Shown: in pieces, positions 7,564-14,354 of the stretch | Layout: each line of letters begins with the position of its first letter | Numbering within the stretch: position 1 is the stretch's first letter | Source: Candidatus Hodarchaeota archaeon | Lineage (GTDB): Archaea > Asgardarchaeota > Heimdallarchaeia > Hodarchaeales > YT1-039 | Reading direction: 5' to 3' | Length of the DNA: 17,685 bases | NCBI GenBank assembly: GCA_016840025.1 | Contig: JAEOTF010000217.1 | Coordinates: forward strand, 1-17,685 | Notes under the pieces: model-generated | Seen by the model: the letters and a program-made list of their open reading frames with translations, nothing else | What the model was told of the DNA's origin: nothing | Database searches by the model: none | Made by a program: the position numbers and the translations under genes

Positions 7564-8235
7564 ATGGAGTGGTCAAAAGGAGGATATTTAATTCACACTT
7601 TTCGTTCTTCTATCCTTATGCCCAGATATGTCCAAGGACGCGATTTTCATTTACCTGAGAATAGGGACTTTGAACAATATTTTTTTGCCAAAGAAACTAT
7701 TTTTAAATTATTAGAGGCGTTCAGATACGAACCAGATCCCACTTGTTTGACAACACCGACTCTTGGAGATGCTTATTATCGTTATGACGAGCGAGCTGTC
7801 CCCGTTCTTGATATTGACAGACGTTTTAACTATTTACCGAAATATTATTTCTTTGATATTAGATTCCCCTATCAAATTGAAGAAAACGTAGAATTATTAG
7901 TTGTTGATCCTCCTTTTTTCATAATTACTTTAGATGAACTATTTGACAGTATCTGTTTACTAGCGAATAATAATTTCAAAGTAAAATTAGTTATCAGTTG
8001 GTTAAGGAGATTTGAAAGAGAGTTCTTAAAGAAATTTGATGCATTCAACCTGAAACCCACTAAATTCCAGATGAAATATCAAACTCTGAAACCCAATAAA
8101 TGGAGGAATATTTCTCTGTATTCTAATTACGATTTTAGAGGGATCAAAACCTATGACCCCTTGAAAAAGGGAAAAATCTTAACTAAAAGAGTTCATAAAG
8201 CTCGAAAATACAAAGCTCGAAAAGAATTAAAGTAG
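7564..8235 (+). CDS. EEF1AKMT1/ZCCHC4-like methyltransferase (N6-adenine Mlase fold)
   Basis: The protein has 223 residues. Its core follows the pattern of the eukaryotic EEF1AKMT1 / ZCCHC4 family (Pfam N6-adenineMlase). FEQYFFAKETIFKLLEAF (36-53) matches the helix entering the fold. TTPTLGDAYY (63-72) takes the place of the first SAM-binding loop. LDIDRRF (82-88) and YYFFDIRFP (94-102) follow, then the catalytic-type VVDPPFF (113-119). Late strands KLVISW and ISLYSNYD end the domain, and the tail is Lys/Arg-rich (KRVHKARKYKARK). ZCCHC4 methylates adenosine in large-subunit rRNA, and EEF1AKMT1 a lysine of eEF1A. The DPPF form is nearer to ZCCHC4, so an RNA or ribosomal target is my inference; zinc fingers and the DHHC-type part are absent. 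The start is unsure: GGTGA is only one base from ATG 7564. Confidence 0.75.
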   Translation: MEWSKGGYLIHTFRSSILMPRYVQGRDFHLPENRDFEQYFFAKETIFKLLEAFRYEPDPTCLTTPTLGDAYYRYDERAVPVLDIDRRFNYLPKYYFFDIRFPYQIEENVELLVVDPPFFIITLDELFDSICLLANNNFKVKLVISWLRRFEREFLKKFDAFNLKPTKFQMKYQTLKPNKWRNISLYSNYDFRGIKTYDPLKKGKILTKRVHKARKYKARKELK

Positions 8236-8251
8236 TACTATTGAATATCAA

Positions 8252-8821
8252 TTACCGTCTTCTTCGTCTTGGGCGCCAAGCACGTCTATATCTCTTACGT
8301 TGCCCCAATCTTTCTTCTGTTTTTTCTTCAACTATATACTCCGTAGGATTCTCCTTTTCCTTAGCTAATAGTTCAAGTAACTTCGACATATTTGAGATTT
8401 GAATCCCCCAAATATAAGCAGCTTGATAATTGTAGTCATCTGAATCTTCTTGTTTCCCATACCCCTTTCTTAAACTTCCATCACTTTCTTTTTTAGTTTC
8501 TTGACGAATTATTTTCAGTAATTTTGATTTTGCTGCCTTAAATAAGAATCTTCCATCATCTAGAAATGGGAGTGAAAGAAAAGTAGCATCCTCTACATTA
8601 AACTCTTCATCAATTTCTGTAAACTTGTCTTGGAATAAAATGGAGAGATCATCATAGACTGGAAATGTTATTTGTTTGTTTAAAGCTAAAAGGATAATTT
8701 CTTCCGTTCGGTCCTGCTCAAGAAAATTGCTACAAAGTCGTTCAAATTTATTATAGAATTTTTTTCTTTTATTGATCTTTGCCTGCTCTTTTCCGCTCAA
8801 TTTAACTTGTTTATTTTTCAA
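8252..8821 (-). CDS. Lys/Glu-rich protein with Arg-rich tail, unknown
   Basis: This is a soluble, highly charged protein of 189 residues that I do not recognise. The N-terminus is basic (KLSGKEQAKINKRKKFYNKF). The middle is mixed and probably helical (residues about 28-125, with PFLDDGRFLFKAAKSKLLKI). YNYQAAYIWGIQISNMSKLL follows at about 131-150. The C-terminus is strikingly arginine-rich (QRKRYRRAWRPRRRRR), as in proteins that bind rRNA or other nucleic acids. The start is a TTG at 8821, with only a weak GGAAAAGAG upstream. The gene is convergent with the ZCCHC4-like methyltransferase, with only 16 bases between the stop codons. It has no signal peptide or membrane helix. Confidence 0.65.
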   Translation of the reverse strand: MKNKQVKLSGKEQAKINKRKKFYNKFERLCSNFLEQDRTEEIILLALNKQITFPVYDDLSILFQDKFTEIDEEFNVEDATFLSLPFLDDGRFLFKAAKSKLLKIIRQETKKESDGSLRKGYGKQEDSDDYNYQAAYIWGIQISNMSKLLELLAKEKENPTEYIVEEKTEERLGQRKRYRRAWRPRRRRR

Positions 8822-9177
8822 ATTCTCTTTTCCTATAACTGAGTAATAGTTAGATATCTCCTCAATTTATAAATTTGTTTGAGTTCTTTAAGATTTTAAG
8901 TAATTTAATTTTATTCTTACATGCCTATATTCAAAGAAATTCCAAGAAGAAGCATAAAAAAGATCCAGAAGCATTATTTTTCAATTTTTCAGGCTTTATT
9001 TCTAAAAAAGGAAAAAATTATCACTTAAAATAATATACTTATCAAGAATACAACCGACAAGTTTGGTAGAATTAAAAATTAAAGAAATTTTTTTCTTTTT
9101 ATCTTTCCTTTGAATAATACTATCAATTCATATACAAGAAAGGGCATGCAGTATTGTAAATTACAAGAGTTGAAAAA
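8822..9177. other. AT-rich spacer upstream of the FKBP gene
   Basis: I see no gene, RNA or clear repeat in these 356 bases. They are extremely AT-rich, with many possible TATA elements (for example at 9030-9040), so the promoters of the divergent Arg-rich protein gene and FKBP gene should both lie here. No ribosome-binding site precedes the FKBP start. Confidence 0.5.
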
Positions 9178-9612
9178 ATGGCTGTAAAGAATGGAGATAC
9201 AGTAAAAGTTGAATATACAGGAACTTTTGATGATGGAACTATTTTTGATAGCTTAAAAGAGTATGGTGAGCCAATGGAATTTGTTGTTGGATCAGGTCAA
9301 TTAATCGAAGGTTTTAATGATGCAGTAGTTGGAATGCAATTGGGAGAAGAGAAAGAAATCCGACTCCAACCGGAAGATGCATATGGTAATCCAAGGGAAG
9401 CAATGCGCAAAAAAATTCCTAGAGATGCTATTCCCGAAGAAGAATTAGCGCCTGGTATGCAATTAGGGATGCAATTAGAGAGTGGAGAAGTAATGCCTGC
9501 TTGGATCATTGCTGTGACTGAGGAAAACGTCACTATCGACTTGAATCACCCATTGGCAGGTAAAACTCTGAATTTTAAAATCAAACTAATCGAAATCTCC
9601 TCTCCCGAATGA
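9178..9612 (+). CDS. FKBP-type peptidyl-prolyl isomerase, SlyD-like
   Basis: This cytosolic prolyl cis-trans isomerase and folding chaperone has 144 residues. The FKBP half-sites flank an inserted chaperone flap, as in archaeal short FKBPs and SlyD. The N-terminal FKBP part has GDTVKVEYTGTFDDGTIFDS, EFVVGSGQLIEGFNDAVVGM and GEEKEIRLQPEDAYG. The flap runs from about 75 to 125 (AMRKKIPRDAIPEEE, GMQLGMQLESGEVMPAWII). The barrel closes with LNHPLAGKTLNFKIKLIEI. Active-site-type residues (Y13, D23, F35, I42 region, Y69) look present. It lacks the His-rich metal tail of bacterial SlyD. The start ATG has no ribosome-binding site, consistent with a leaderless or weakly led mRNA. Confidence 0.95.
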   Translation: MAVKNGDTVKVEYTGTFDDGTIFDSLKEYGEPMEFVVGSGQLIEGFNDAVVGMQLGEEKEIRLQPEDAYGNPREAMRKKIPRDAIPEEELAPGMQLGMQLESGEVMPAWIIAVTEENVTIDLNHPLAGKTLNFKIKLIEISSPE

Positions 9613-9722
9613 TATCTTACAGTTACTTCCATTTTTTCTGTTAAGGTAAGTCTTGGGTGTACGTACTATCGATTTAAAAGAAGATAATTGAATATGCGGA
9701 ATTTAGTTTACAACGGTTGAGC

Positions 9723-9774
9723 ATCTAATTTTAGATTCTTCACCTGTTCACTAAAGTGATAACTAATGTTGGTG
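9723..9774 (+). promoter_or_regulatory. Hairpin-rich leader before the zinc-ribbon gene
   Basis: Two stems lie here: ATCTAA/TTAGAT (9723-9736), and TCACT/AGTGA (9748-9759) enclosed by CACC (9741-9744) and GGTG (9771-9774). A TATA-like GATTTAAAAG at 9671-9680 would start a transcript of about 110 leader bases covering them. They could equally be the end of the FKBP transcript. Confidence 0.3.
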
Positions 9775-9816
9775 CTTGCGTCACTGTAAAACTAAAAAAT
9801 AAGGAATGAAAATATT

Positions 9817-9984
9817 ATGGGATATAGAGATCGTCGAGACTATGGGAGACCTCGAGAGATGCATCAAGTAGTATGCTCTGATTGTGGAGTAGAAACAGAA
9901 GTTCCCTTTAAACCCGATGGCGAACGACCAGTTTATTGCCGAGACTGTTATCGAAAGCGTAAACCAAGAAGAGATAGGTTTTAA
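9817..9984 (+). CDS. CxxC-x17-CxxC zinc-ribbon protein
   Basis: This 55-residue protein has two CxxC pairs (CSDC at 20-23 and CRDC at 41-44) separated by exactly 17 residues, the spacing that defines the CxxC-x17-CxxC domain (TIGR04272). The Cys residues should bind one zinc. The ends are rich in Arg and aromatic residues (MGYRDRRDYGRPRE and YRKRKPRRDRF), suggesting nucleic-acid binding, as inferred for this family. The start ATG follows AAGGA by about ten bases. A clear hairpin terminator follows the stop, so this is a one-gene unit or ends an FKBP transcript. The precise function is not known to me. Confidence 0.88.
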   Translation: MGYRDRRDYGRPREMHQVVCSDCGVETEVPFKPDGERPVYCRDCYRKRKPRRDRF

Positions 9985-9989
9985 GTTAA

Positions 9990-10030
9990 AAGAGCAACTA
10001 TAGCTTAAATGCTCTTGCCTTTTTTCTTTT
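9990..10030 (+). terminator. Hairpin plus T-run terminator
   Basis: AAGAGCA (9990-9996) pairs perfectly with TGCTCTT (10010-10016) around a 13-base loop, followed by TTTTTTTCTTTT. It begins five bases after the zinc-ribbon stop codon. Confidence 0.7.
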
Positions 10031-10105
10031 AAATCGTTATAAGGCATTTGAGGGAGATTTTGAAGTCCTTTTCCAAATATTCAAATTCGTTAAAGAGATC
10101 GTTAG

Positions 10106-10143
10106 TTACCATTTGAGGTACCCGAAATTACCATTTGAGGCAC
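10106..10143. repeat. Two direct repeats, 22 bases apart
   Basis: TTACCATTTGAGGTAC (10106-10121) recurs as TTACCATTTGAGGCAC (10128-10143), 15 of 16 identical. The 22-base spacing is about two helical turns, which suits a dimeric DNA-binding protein. They lie upstream of the promoter-like module at 10162-10235. Confidence 0.6.
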
Positions 10144-10161
10144 AGTACTGCATGATGGTAG

Positions 10162-10235
10162 TAGAGAGTAAACGGTGCAAATTCTATCATAATTTGGTTA
10201 TATTTGGTCATATTTTACTATTATAAATGAGTATT
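10162..10235 (+). promoter_or_regulatory. Promoter-like module, copy 1
   Basis: A 35-base block (10162-10196) matches 13421-13455 at 29 positions. A second block, TATAAATGAGTATT (10222-10235), matches the element at 13506-13519. Copy 2 lies directly before a protein gene. Copy 1 is followed only by a 60-codon frame (10254-10436) that overlaps the 3' end of the MBL gene antiparallel and does not look like a real protein. It is either an orphan promoter or the origin of an antisense RNA. Otherwise the 9985-10302 gap holds only the terminator and the direct repeats. Confidence 0.45.
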
Positions 10236-10302
10236 AGTTAAGAACTCTAAGAGATGGTTGCCAATCGCATTATAAAGAAAAAATTGGGGTTTCTGAGAGA
10301 TT

Positions 10303-11130
10303 TTAACACTCAGATTTTTGATAAAATTCAAGCCAAGTTTCGAATGTGGGAGGTATGCGTACCTCGGAAGAAGGTTGAAAGAGTTCAGGGATCTCTGTCA
10401 GTTGTGGATCTCTATTTTCAGCAATTGCTTCCTTGATTATCAGTCTAACTTCTTTTAAGAAAGATACATGTTTATCCAAGTCACTATGTGAATGTAATAC
10501 TGGACCATGACCTGGGATAATTATTTCTACGGCATCCATTTGCTGAAGACATTCTAGTTGGGCAATCCATACATCTGGGTTACAGGTAGGATCACCACCA
10601 AAAGGAAATGAGTGTTCGAATACTAAATCTCCAGCAAAAATGACTTTCTCATGGGGGAAGTAGAGAAAACTTGAGTCAGAGGTATGTCCGCCAGCATAGT
10701 GTACTTCTACCGATAGATCTTCATCTCTAATGAGTAATTTATCCGTAAAACAGATCGTAGGTAAACAGGTGTCTAATCCATCCTCAGCTAAAGGATCTTC
10801 GTTCTCCAAAGCTTCTCTCCACTCTTTATGATAGTCTATCTGAAGATATTCCAGGGTTTTTTCTGAACTGATAGGGATGAGATCCTTGAACGGACGACCC
10901 CCAAACACATGATCACCGTGATAATGGGTGTAAATCAAGTATTTAAGTGGGAGATTGAAGTGTTTTTCGAGATATTTACGAAAGAGCGCCCCTGTTTTGC
11001 CGTAGATGCTCGTATCAATCACAATAGAATAGTTTCGGAGAGCAATTCCACCCATATTCGAATAAGTTAAATCACTGTTACTAGCAACAGTACGAGGAGT
11101 TATTATTTCCAAATCCATCGAAATTGTCAC
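10303..11130 (-). CDS. Metallo-beta-lactamase-fold hydrolase
   Basis: The protein has 275 residues with the complete MBL metal site: HYHGDH at 69-74, His149 (GGHTSDS), Asp168 (FAGD) and His208 (PGHGP). Two divalent metals, usually zinc, are expected. The family includes lactonases, beta-lactamase-like hydrolases and glyoxalase II-type thioesterases; the substrate cannot be told from the sequence. There is no signal peptide, so it should act in the cytosol. The start is GTG 11130 or ATG 11118 (MDLEIITPR), and GGGTG at about 11142-11146 could serve the GTG. It begins six bases after the stop of the BtrH-like gene, so the two are almost certainly co-transcribed. Confidence 0.88.
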   Translation of the reverse strand: MTISMDLEIITPRTVASNSDLTYSNMGGIALRNYSIVIDTSIYGKTGALFRKYLEKHFNLPLKYLIYTHYHGDHVFGGRPFKDLIPISSEKTLEYLQIDYHKEWREALENEDPLAEDGLDTCLPTICFTDKLLIRDEDLSVEVHYAGGHTSDSSFLYFPHEKVIFAGDLVFEHSFPFGGDPTCNPDVWIAQLECLQQMDAVEIIIPGHGPVLHSHSDLDKHVSFLKEVRLIIKEAIAENRDPQLTEIPELFQPSSEVRIPPTFETWLEFYQKSEC

Positions 11131-11136
11131 TGTTAA

Positions 11137-12162
11137 TTACACCCACTTTTCTGTGTTAGCCGCTTTAAGATGTTTGATTCCTTCTAATTCGGGTTTTTCT
11201 GCTGATCGTAGTATCTGAGCTCCTTTTAGGCATGAATCCTTTGACATCTCCCCCTCTAATGCGAATGGAAATAGTTCAGTAAACTCTTTCAACAGAGACT
11301 CAACTTTTCGGTATGCCTGTGAAGCTAGTGACAGAAATTTGGCTTGGGGTTTGTTTTCATACTTTTCGGCCAAATTTTCAAGGAATTGCGCAGCAATTAA
11401 TTTTGCTTCATGTGTGCAGCCTCCAACATAACTATTTCCCATATAAGGATTCTCTGAACCTTTTTCAAGAACTTCTGCCCAGACCCCAAATGCCCTAGGA
11501 CCAGCAACATACGTTTCAGCCATCCATTTTGGTAGAGGACCTTCAGCTATGAATATAGCTCTTTCAATTGCTTTTTTATCTATTTCATGCTCAGCAACTT
11601 CCTCTTCTATGGCAATGAGTGTTTGAGCTGCTATCATACCTCGAGCTTGCAGTTCGTTATATTTTATTGGATCATCAGGGATATTATTCAAATGTCGAAA
11701 TGTGCTTACTTGATATGATTGATCTCGATATCCTTTCACAATCCCCCATTCAGGGACAGGAATGCCCCAAAGAATGACAGGATTATCGCGTATTATTTCT
11801 TCTTTGATTTTACCGAACAAATCCAGAGCCAATTGATCGTATATAGGTAACATGTCCCCTATTGGAAGACCACCTTCTTCATAGACAACCCAATGTGAAC
11901 GAACTCCGAAACTCTTCATTCCGTTTTGGTGAATTTCCTTTCCTATATCTTTACCATAGGCAGTGGGTGCAGATGGACATGTATACTCTCTATTTGTATT
12001 AGTCCAAAATGCATAGCCTGTGTAACCTCCTACGTCAACAATAGAGTAGTCTTTGCCCATTGATTTCAGAACACCCGACACTGCTCCCAAATAGGATATC
12101 CAACAAGATTCAAAAACGGGCTCCTTTGAAACTACCCGTTCATCCATTATCTTTTCAGTCAT
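11137..12162 (-). CDS. BtrH-like papain-fold cysteine protein
   Basis: This protein has about 341 residues. ESCWISYLGAVSGVLKSMG (18-36) resembles the nucleophile helix of C39/BtrH_N-type papain-like proteins, with Cys20 in the catalytic position. VPEWGIVKGYRD (about 137-148) is where such proteins carry their GxYxVVxGY strand, but the expected His is not obvious there. The C-terminal half is helical (GPRAFGVWAEVLE, then GGCTHEAKLIAAQFLENLAE, then YRKVESLLKEFTELFPF), as in BtrH_N/DUF4872-type proteins. BtrH moves an acyl chain from a carrier protein onto an aminoglycoside; here the role is unknown. I chose ATG 12162, with AAGGA upstream. The frame is open to ATG 12261, but that start lies upstream of the TATA box. 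MBL follows in the same operon. Confidence 0.6.
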   Translation of the reverse strand: MTEKIMDERVVSKEPVFESCWISYLGAVSGVLKSMGKDYSIVDVGGYTGYAFWTNTNREYTCPSAPTAYGKDIGKEIHQNGMKSFGVRSHWVVYEEGGLPIGDMLPIYDQLALDLFGKIKEEIIRDNPVILWGIPVPEWGIVKGYRDQSYQVSTFRHLNNIPDDPIKYNELQARGMIAAQTLIAIEEEVAEHEIDKKAIERAIFIAEGPLPKWMAETYVAGPRAFGVWAEVLEKGSENPYMGNSYVGGCTHEAKLIAAQFLENLAEKYENKPQAKFLSLASQAYRKVESLLKEFTELFPFALEGEMSKDSCLKGAQILRSAEKPELEGIKHLKAANTEKWV

Positions 12163-12235
12163 TATTTTGTCCTTCTTATGATTTTCCACAGATGGATCGA
12201 GAAATTGTGTCCTATTTTCCATCAAGAACCATTTC

Positions 12236-12247
12236 AGTCTTATATAG
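12236..12247 (-). promoter_or_regulatory. TATA box of the BtrH-like/MBL operon
   Basis: Read on the minus strand, CTATATAAGAC is a strong TATA box. Transcription would start near 12210-12215, giving a leader of about 50 bases before ATG 12162. This rules against the longer frame beginning at 12261. Confidence 0.55.
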
Positions 12248-12315
12248 ACTAACAATGTCATTATCTAGGATGTAAGCTCCTATAGAGATACTCCCAACAT
12301 TACTTAGCCTACTTG

Positions 12316-12351
12316 CATCTCATGATGTAGTATTAAGTACCGTATGAGATG
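12316..12351. repeat. 8-bp inverted repeat upstream of the BtrH-like operon
   Basis: CATCTCAT (12316-12323) is the exact inverse complement of ATGAGATG (12344-12351), with 20 bases between. It lies about 70-115 bases upstream of the operon's TATA box, a possible regulator site. Confidence 0.4.
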
Positions 12352-12740
12352 TTACTAATTCTAAACCCATCGTTATAATGTTTATTAATTGTAATAATTG
12401 ATTTCCTTTTAAATATTGCGCTTTTTTGGAATTTTAAGGAAAATTTTACAACAGTTAAAAGAAAGAGTGGCAGAGATCTGACAAGATCGAAAATTAAGGA
12501 AAATTAAGGAAATCAAATAATTTATACCAACTTTATAAACCTACTTTATATAGACTTTAAAAAGCCCATTTTAAATTAACTATTATTTCTTCTTAAAATG
12601 TTTATTTTTTGCAGAGCGTACCTTAGACTACTTAAAAAATGTCAATAGGGGCATTTAAAAGCCCATCATGTCAAAAAAGGATACAGATATGAACATCAAA
12701 AACACCTTATAGACTGACGAATAAAAGCAATTTAATGAGA

Positions 12741-12870
12741 TTGAGTCAACTCGACTCGCCACCCGATCGCTGTTTTTTGCCAAGCCAGGGTGTAATTTGC
12801 ATACGGTGGATCTCCGGTGGGTAACGCGTTCCTCACCCATGTAGGTGATACGGCAGCCCCAGAATATCAG
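12741..12870. other. GC-rich island, possible structured RNA or mobile-element relic
   Basis: This segment is clearly richer in G+C than the flanking AT-rich DNA. It contains GAGTC/GACTC (12743-12757) and the imperfect palindrome TGGGT-AACGCGTT-CCTC-ACCCA (12819-12839). Frames on both strands are short and break. A TATA box at 12544-12553 points toward it, so a non-coding RNA is possible. It does not match tRNA, 5S, SRP or RNase P RNA features that I know. Confidence 0.35.
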
Positions 12871-13250
12871 ATGCGGTTATACACATAGATGATTCAATCT
12901 ATACCTGAAGCACGGAGGCATTATCAGTTGGAAAGTGGAATAAATACACAGAGAAAAATGAATAAAATTTATGAGTTTCTTTTATGATTCTGGCTTATTC
13001 CTTTATAAGATTCCACAGCCTAAATTTCTTTAACCTGCTTTTAATATAAAATTTCCATAGTTGTTCCAGCATTGTTACAAACTATCCTTCATTTAGCAAT
13101 GACTATTCTTAATAGTTTATAAAATTTTGCATATTGCACAATTTACGCAAACATCACACATAAAAAAATATTTCACTTAGATATTTAATTAACTTTATTG
13201 AATGACTTTCATACCAAATCCGTCCAGTTTCTGACGCCTAAATCTTTTAA

Positions 13251-13367
13251 CTTACCAATTCTAGAGATCCTCAGGTATTCTTTGAATTGAAAAACCTATT
13301 TGAGAACGATCAAAGGTTTAAAATCCCTAAAAACTATCGTCCTTACTATCATTCCTTCAAATACTAG
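13251..13367 (+). pseudogene. Possible fossil coding frame
   Basis: A 38-codon frame with protein-like composition (RDPQVFFELKNLFENDQRFK, then IPKNYRPYYHSF) ends at 13367. The same frame upstream is interrupted by two stops near 13230-13250. It has no start codon or ribosome-binding site. I do not recognise the family, and it may be chance. Confidence 0.2.
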
Positions 13368-13420
13368 CAGAATGGTAAATGAAATAAGAACTGAATGATA
13401 TCTGACGAAAAAGTCGGCAA

Positions 13421-13519
13421 TAGAAAGCAAACAGTACAAATTAGATCATAATTTGACCATTTTCGTCTGCATTTATCAGCAATACTGATACTCTATATAC
13501 TATATTACAAATGAGTATT
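13421..13519 (+). promoter_or_regulatory. Promoter module, copy 2, of the surface-protein gene
   Basis: The 35-base block at 13421-13455 and the element at 13506-13519 match the copy at 10162-10235, with 25 more bases between the blocks. A TATA-like CTATATACTATATT at 13492-13505 lies just before the second block, so that block would fall near the transcription start. Confidence 0.5.
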
Positions 13520-13561
13520 TGGTACAAACATCTATTTTGAATATTGAAGAGGTAGTCAACA

Positions 13562-14218
13562 ATGAAGAGTAAATTATTATCTCTATTGATATTAATACTA
13601 TGTTTTAGGGTGTCTCCAGTCATGGCGTTCCCGTCAGGATATTTGCAAGACGGGGATTTTGAATACTGGGACGATGCTAATACATTAACATATTGGCAGA
13701 ATTCTGGATCGAGCCCCAGCCTGATGCGTCTAGGCACAAGCGGGGATTATTATGCCCAGCTAGATGTTCTTAATGGTGATGATAAGCTAACCACGGTTCT
13801 TGGCACTGTAAACCCTGGTGAACTTCTGAATGGCTCGATTTATATGCGAGGTGACCATTCAGCAGATTTTTTATATGTGGACATCAATTGGTACAACGGA
13901 AATGCGTTTAATTCAACAGAACGTTTGATTGACATCTATGCGGAACCAATAAATACCTGGATCCTTGCCTATCCCGAAAATGATAGTCATAGTGGAACAG
14001 AAGCACGGGTAGTGCCTGCAGGGGTTAATAATGCGACCATCACAATATGGGGTGAAAACACTAGAAGATCAGTAGACATTGGCTATTTTGTGGACTTTGA
14101 TGAATTGGTCTTGTTTGATACAGCGATGCCCGAGGTTACGCTGCCACTCCCAGTAGTGGTGTTTCTCGTAGTAAGTTCCCTCGTAACAAGTGTCGTGATA
14201 CGAAAAAAGCAAAAATAA
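13562..14218 (+). CDS. Exported surface protein with C-terminal membrane anchor
   Basis: The protein has 218 residues. The N-terminus is a signal peptide (Lys residues, then LLSLLILILC), with likely cleavage after VMA at about residue 22. The mature part (about 23-190) starts DGDFEYWDDANTLTYWQNSG and continues with YYAQLDVLNG and later IGYFVDFDELVLFD. This is the look of a carbohydrate-binding-like jelly roll (D-x-x-F-E-x-W opening, V-D-F-D-E-L closing), though I cannot name a family. Residues about 193-213 form a single transmembrane helix (PLPVVVFLVVSSLVTSVVI), followed by RKKQK, so the protein is anchored with its domain outside. The ribosome-binding site GAGGT lies about ten bases before the ATG. 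The gene stands alone. Confidence 0.8.
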   Translation: MKSKLLSLLILILCFRVSPVMAFPSGYLQDGDFEYWDDANTLTYWQNSGSSPSLMRLGTSGDYYAQLDVLNGDDKLTTVLGTVNPGELLNGSIYMRGDHSADFLYVDINWYNGNAFNSTERLIDIYAEPINTWILAYPENDSHSGTEARVVPAGVNNATITIWGENTRRSVDIGYFVDFDELVLFDTAMPEVTLPLPVVVFLVVSSLVTSVVIRKKQK

Positions 14219-14354
14219 CCAAGCGACGTAAGAAACTAGGCAAAACACTTCTGCTTACATTCTTCCCCTCTTTCTCCCTTCCACCCCTAATTTCCTTTCA
14301 TAAGGACAATAAAAACCAGATATTGATACCGCTATTTCTCCCATTTACTTTTTC

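Larger units (their letters stand above)
12262..13561. other. Gene-poor 1.3 kb spacer
   Basis: There is no intact gene in this stretch. It contains the 8-bp inverted repeat (12316-12351), a tandem AAAATTAAGG pair (about 12490-12509), a good TATA box at 12544-12553 with nothing obvious downstream, an inverted repeat GGGC/GCCC at 12649-12664, a GC-rich island (12741-12870), a broken coding-like frame (13251-13367) and the promoter of the surface-protein gene. Its size, mixed composition and possible fossil frame suggest decayed accessory DNA. Confidence 0.6.

Noticed and set aside
9690..9775. A tRNA-like arrangement of hairpins
   Set aside because: No T-loop consensus, no acceptor stem and no anticodon-arm geometry.
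10254..10436. A 60-codon plus-strand frame overlapping the MBL gene
   Set aside because: It overlaps the conserved MBL tail antiparallel and its protein has no recognisable features, although a promoter-like module precedes it.
12163..12261. A 33-residue N-terminal extension of the BtrH-like protein
   Set aside because: ATG 12261 lies upstream of the strong TATA box, while ATG 12162 has AAGGA before it.
12655..12840. A 61-codon minus-strand frame through the GC-rich island
   Set aside because: Composition looks accidental, with no ribosome-binding site; other frames in the island look equally protein-like for short stretches.
12819..12846. Resemblance of the island's minus strand (GGGTGAGGAACGCGT) to a bacterial 16S rRNA segment
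   Set aside because: Similarity covers only about 15 bases and does not continue on either side.
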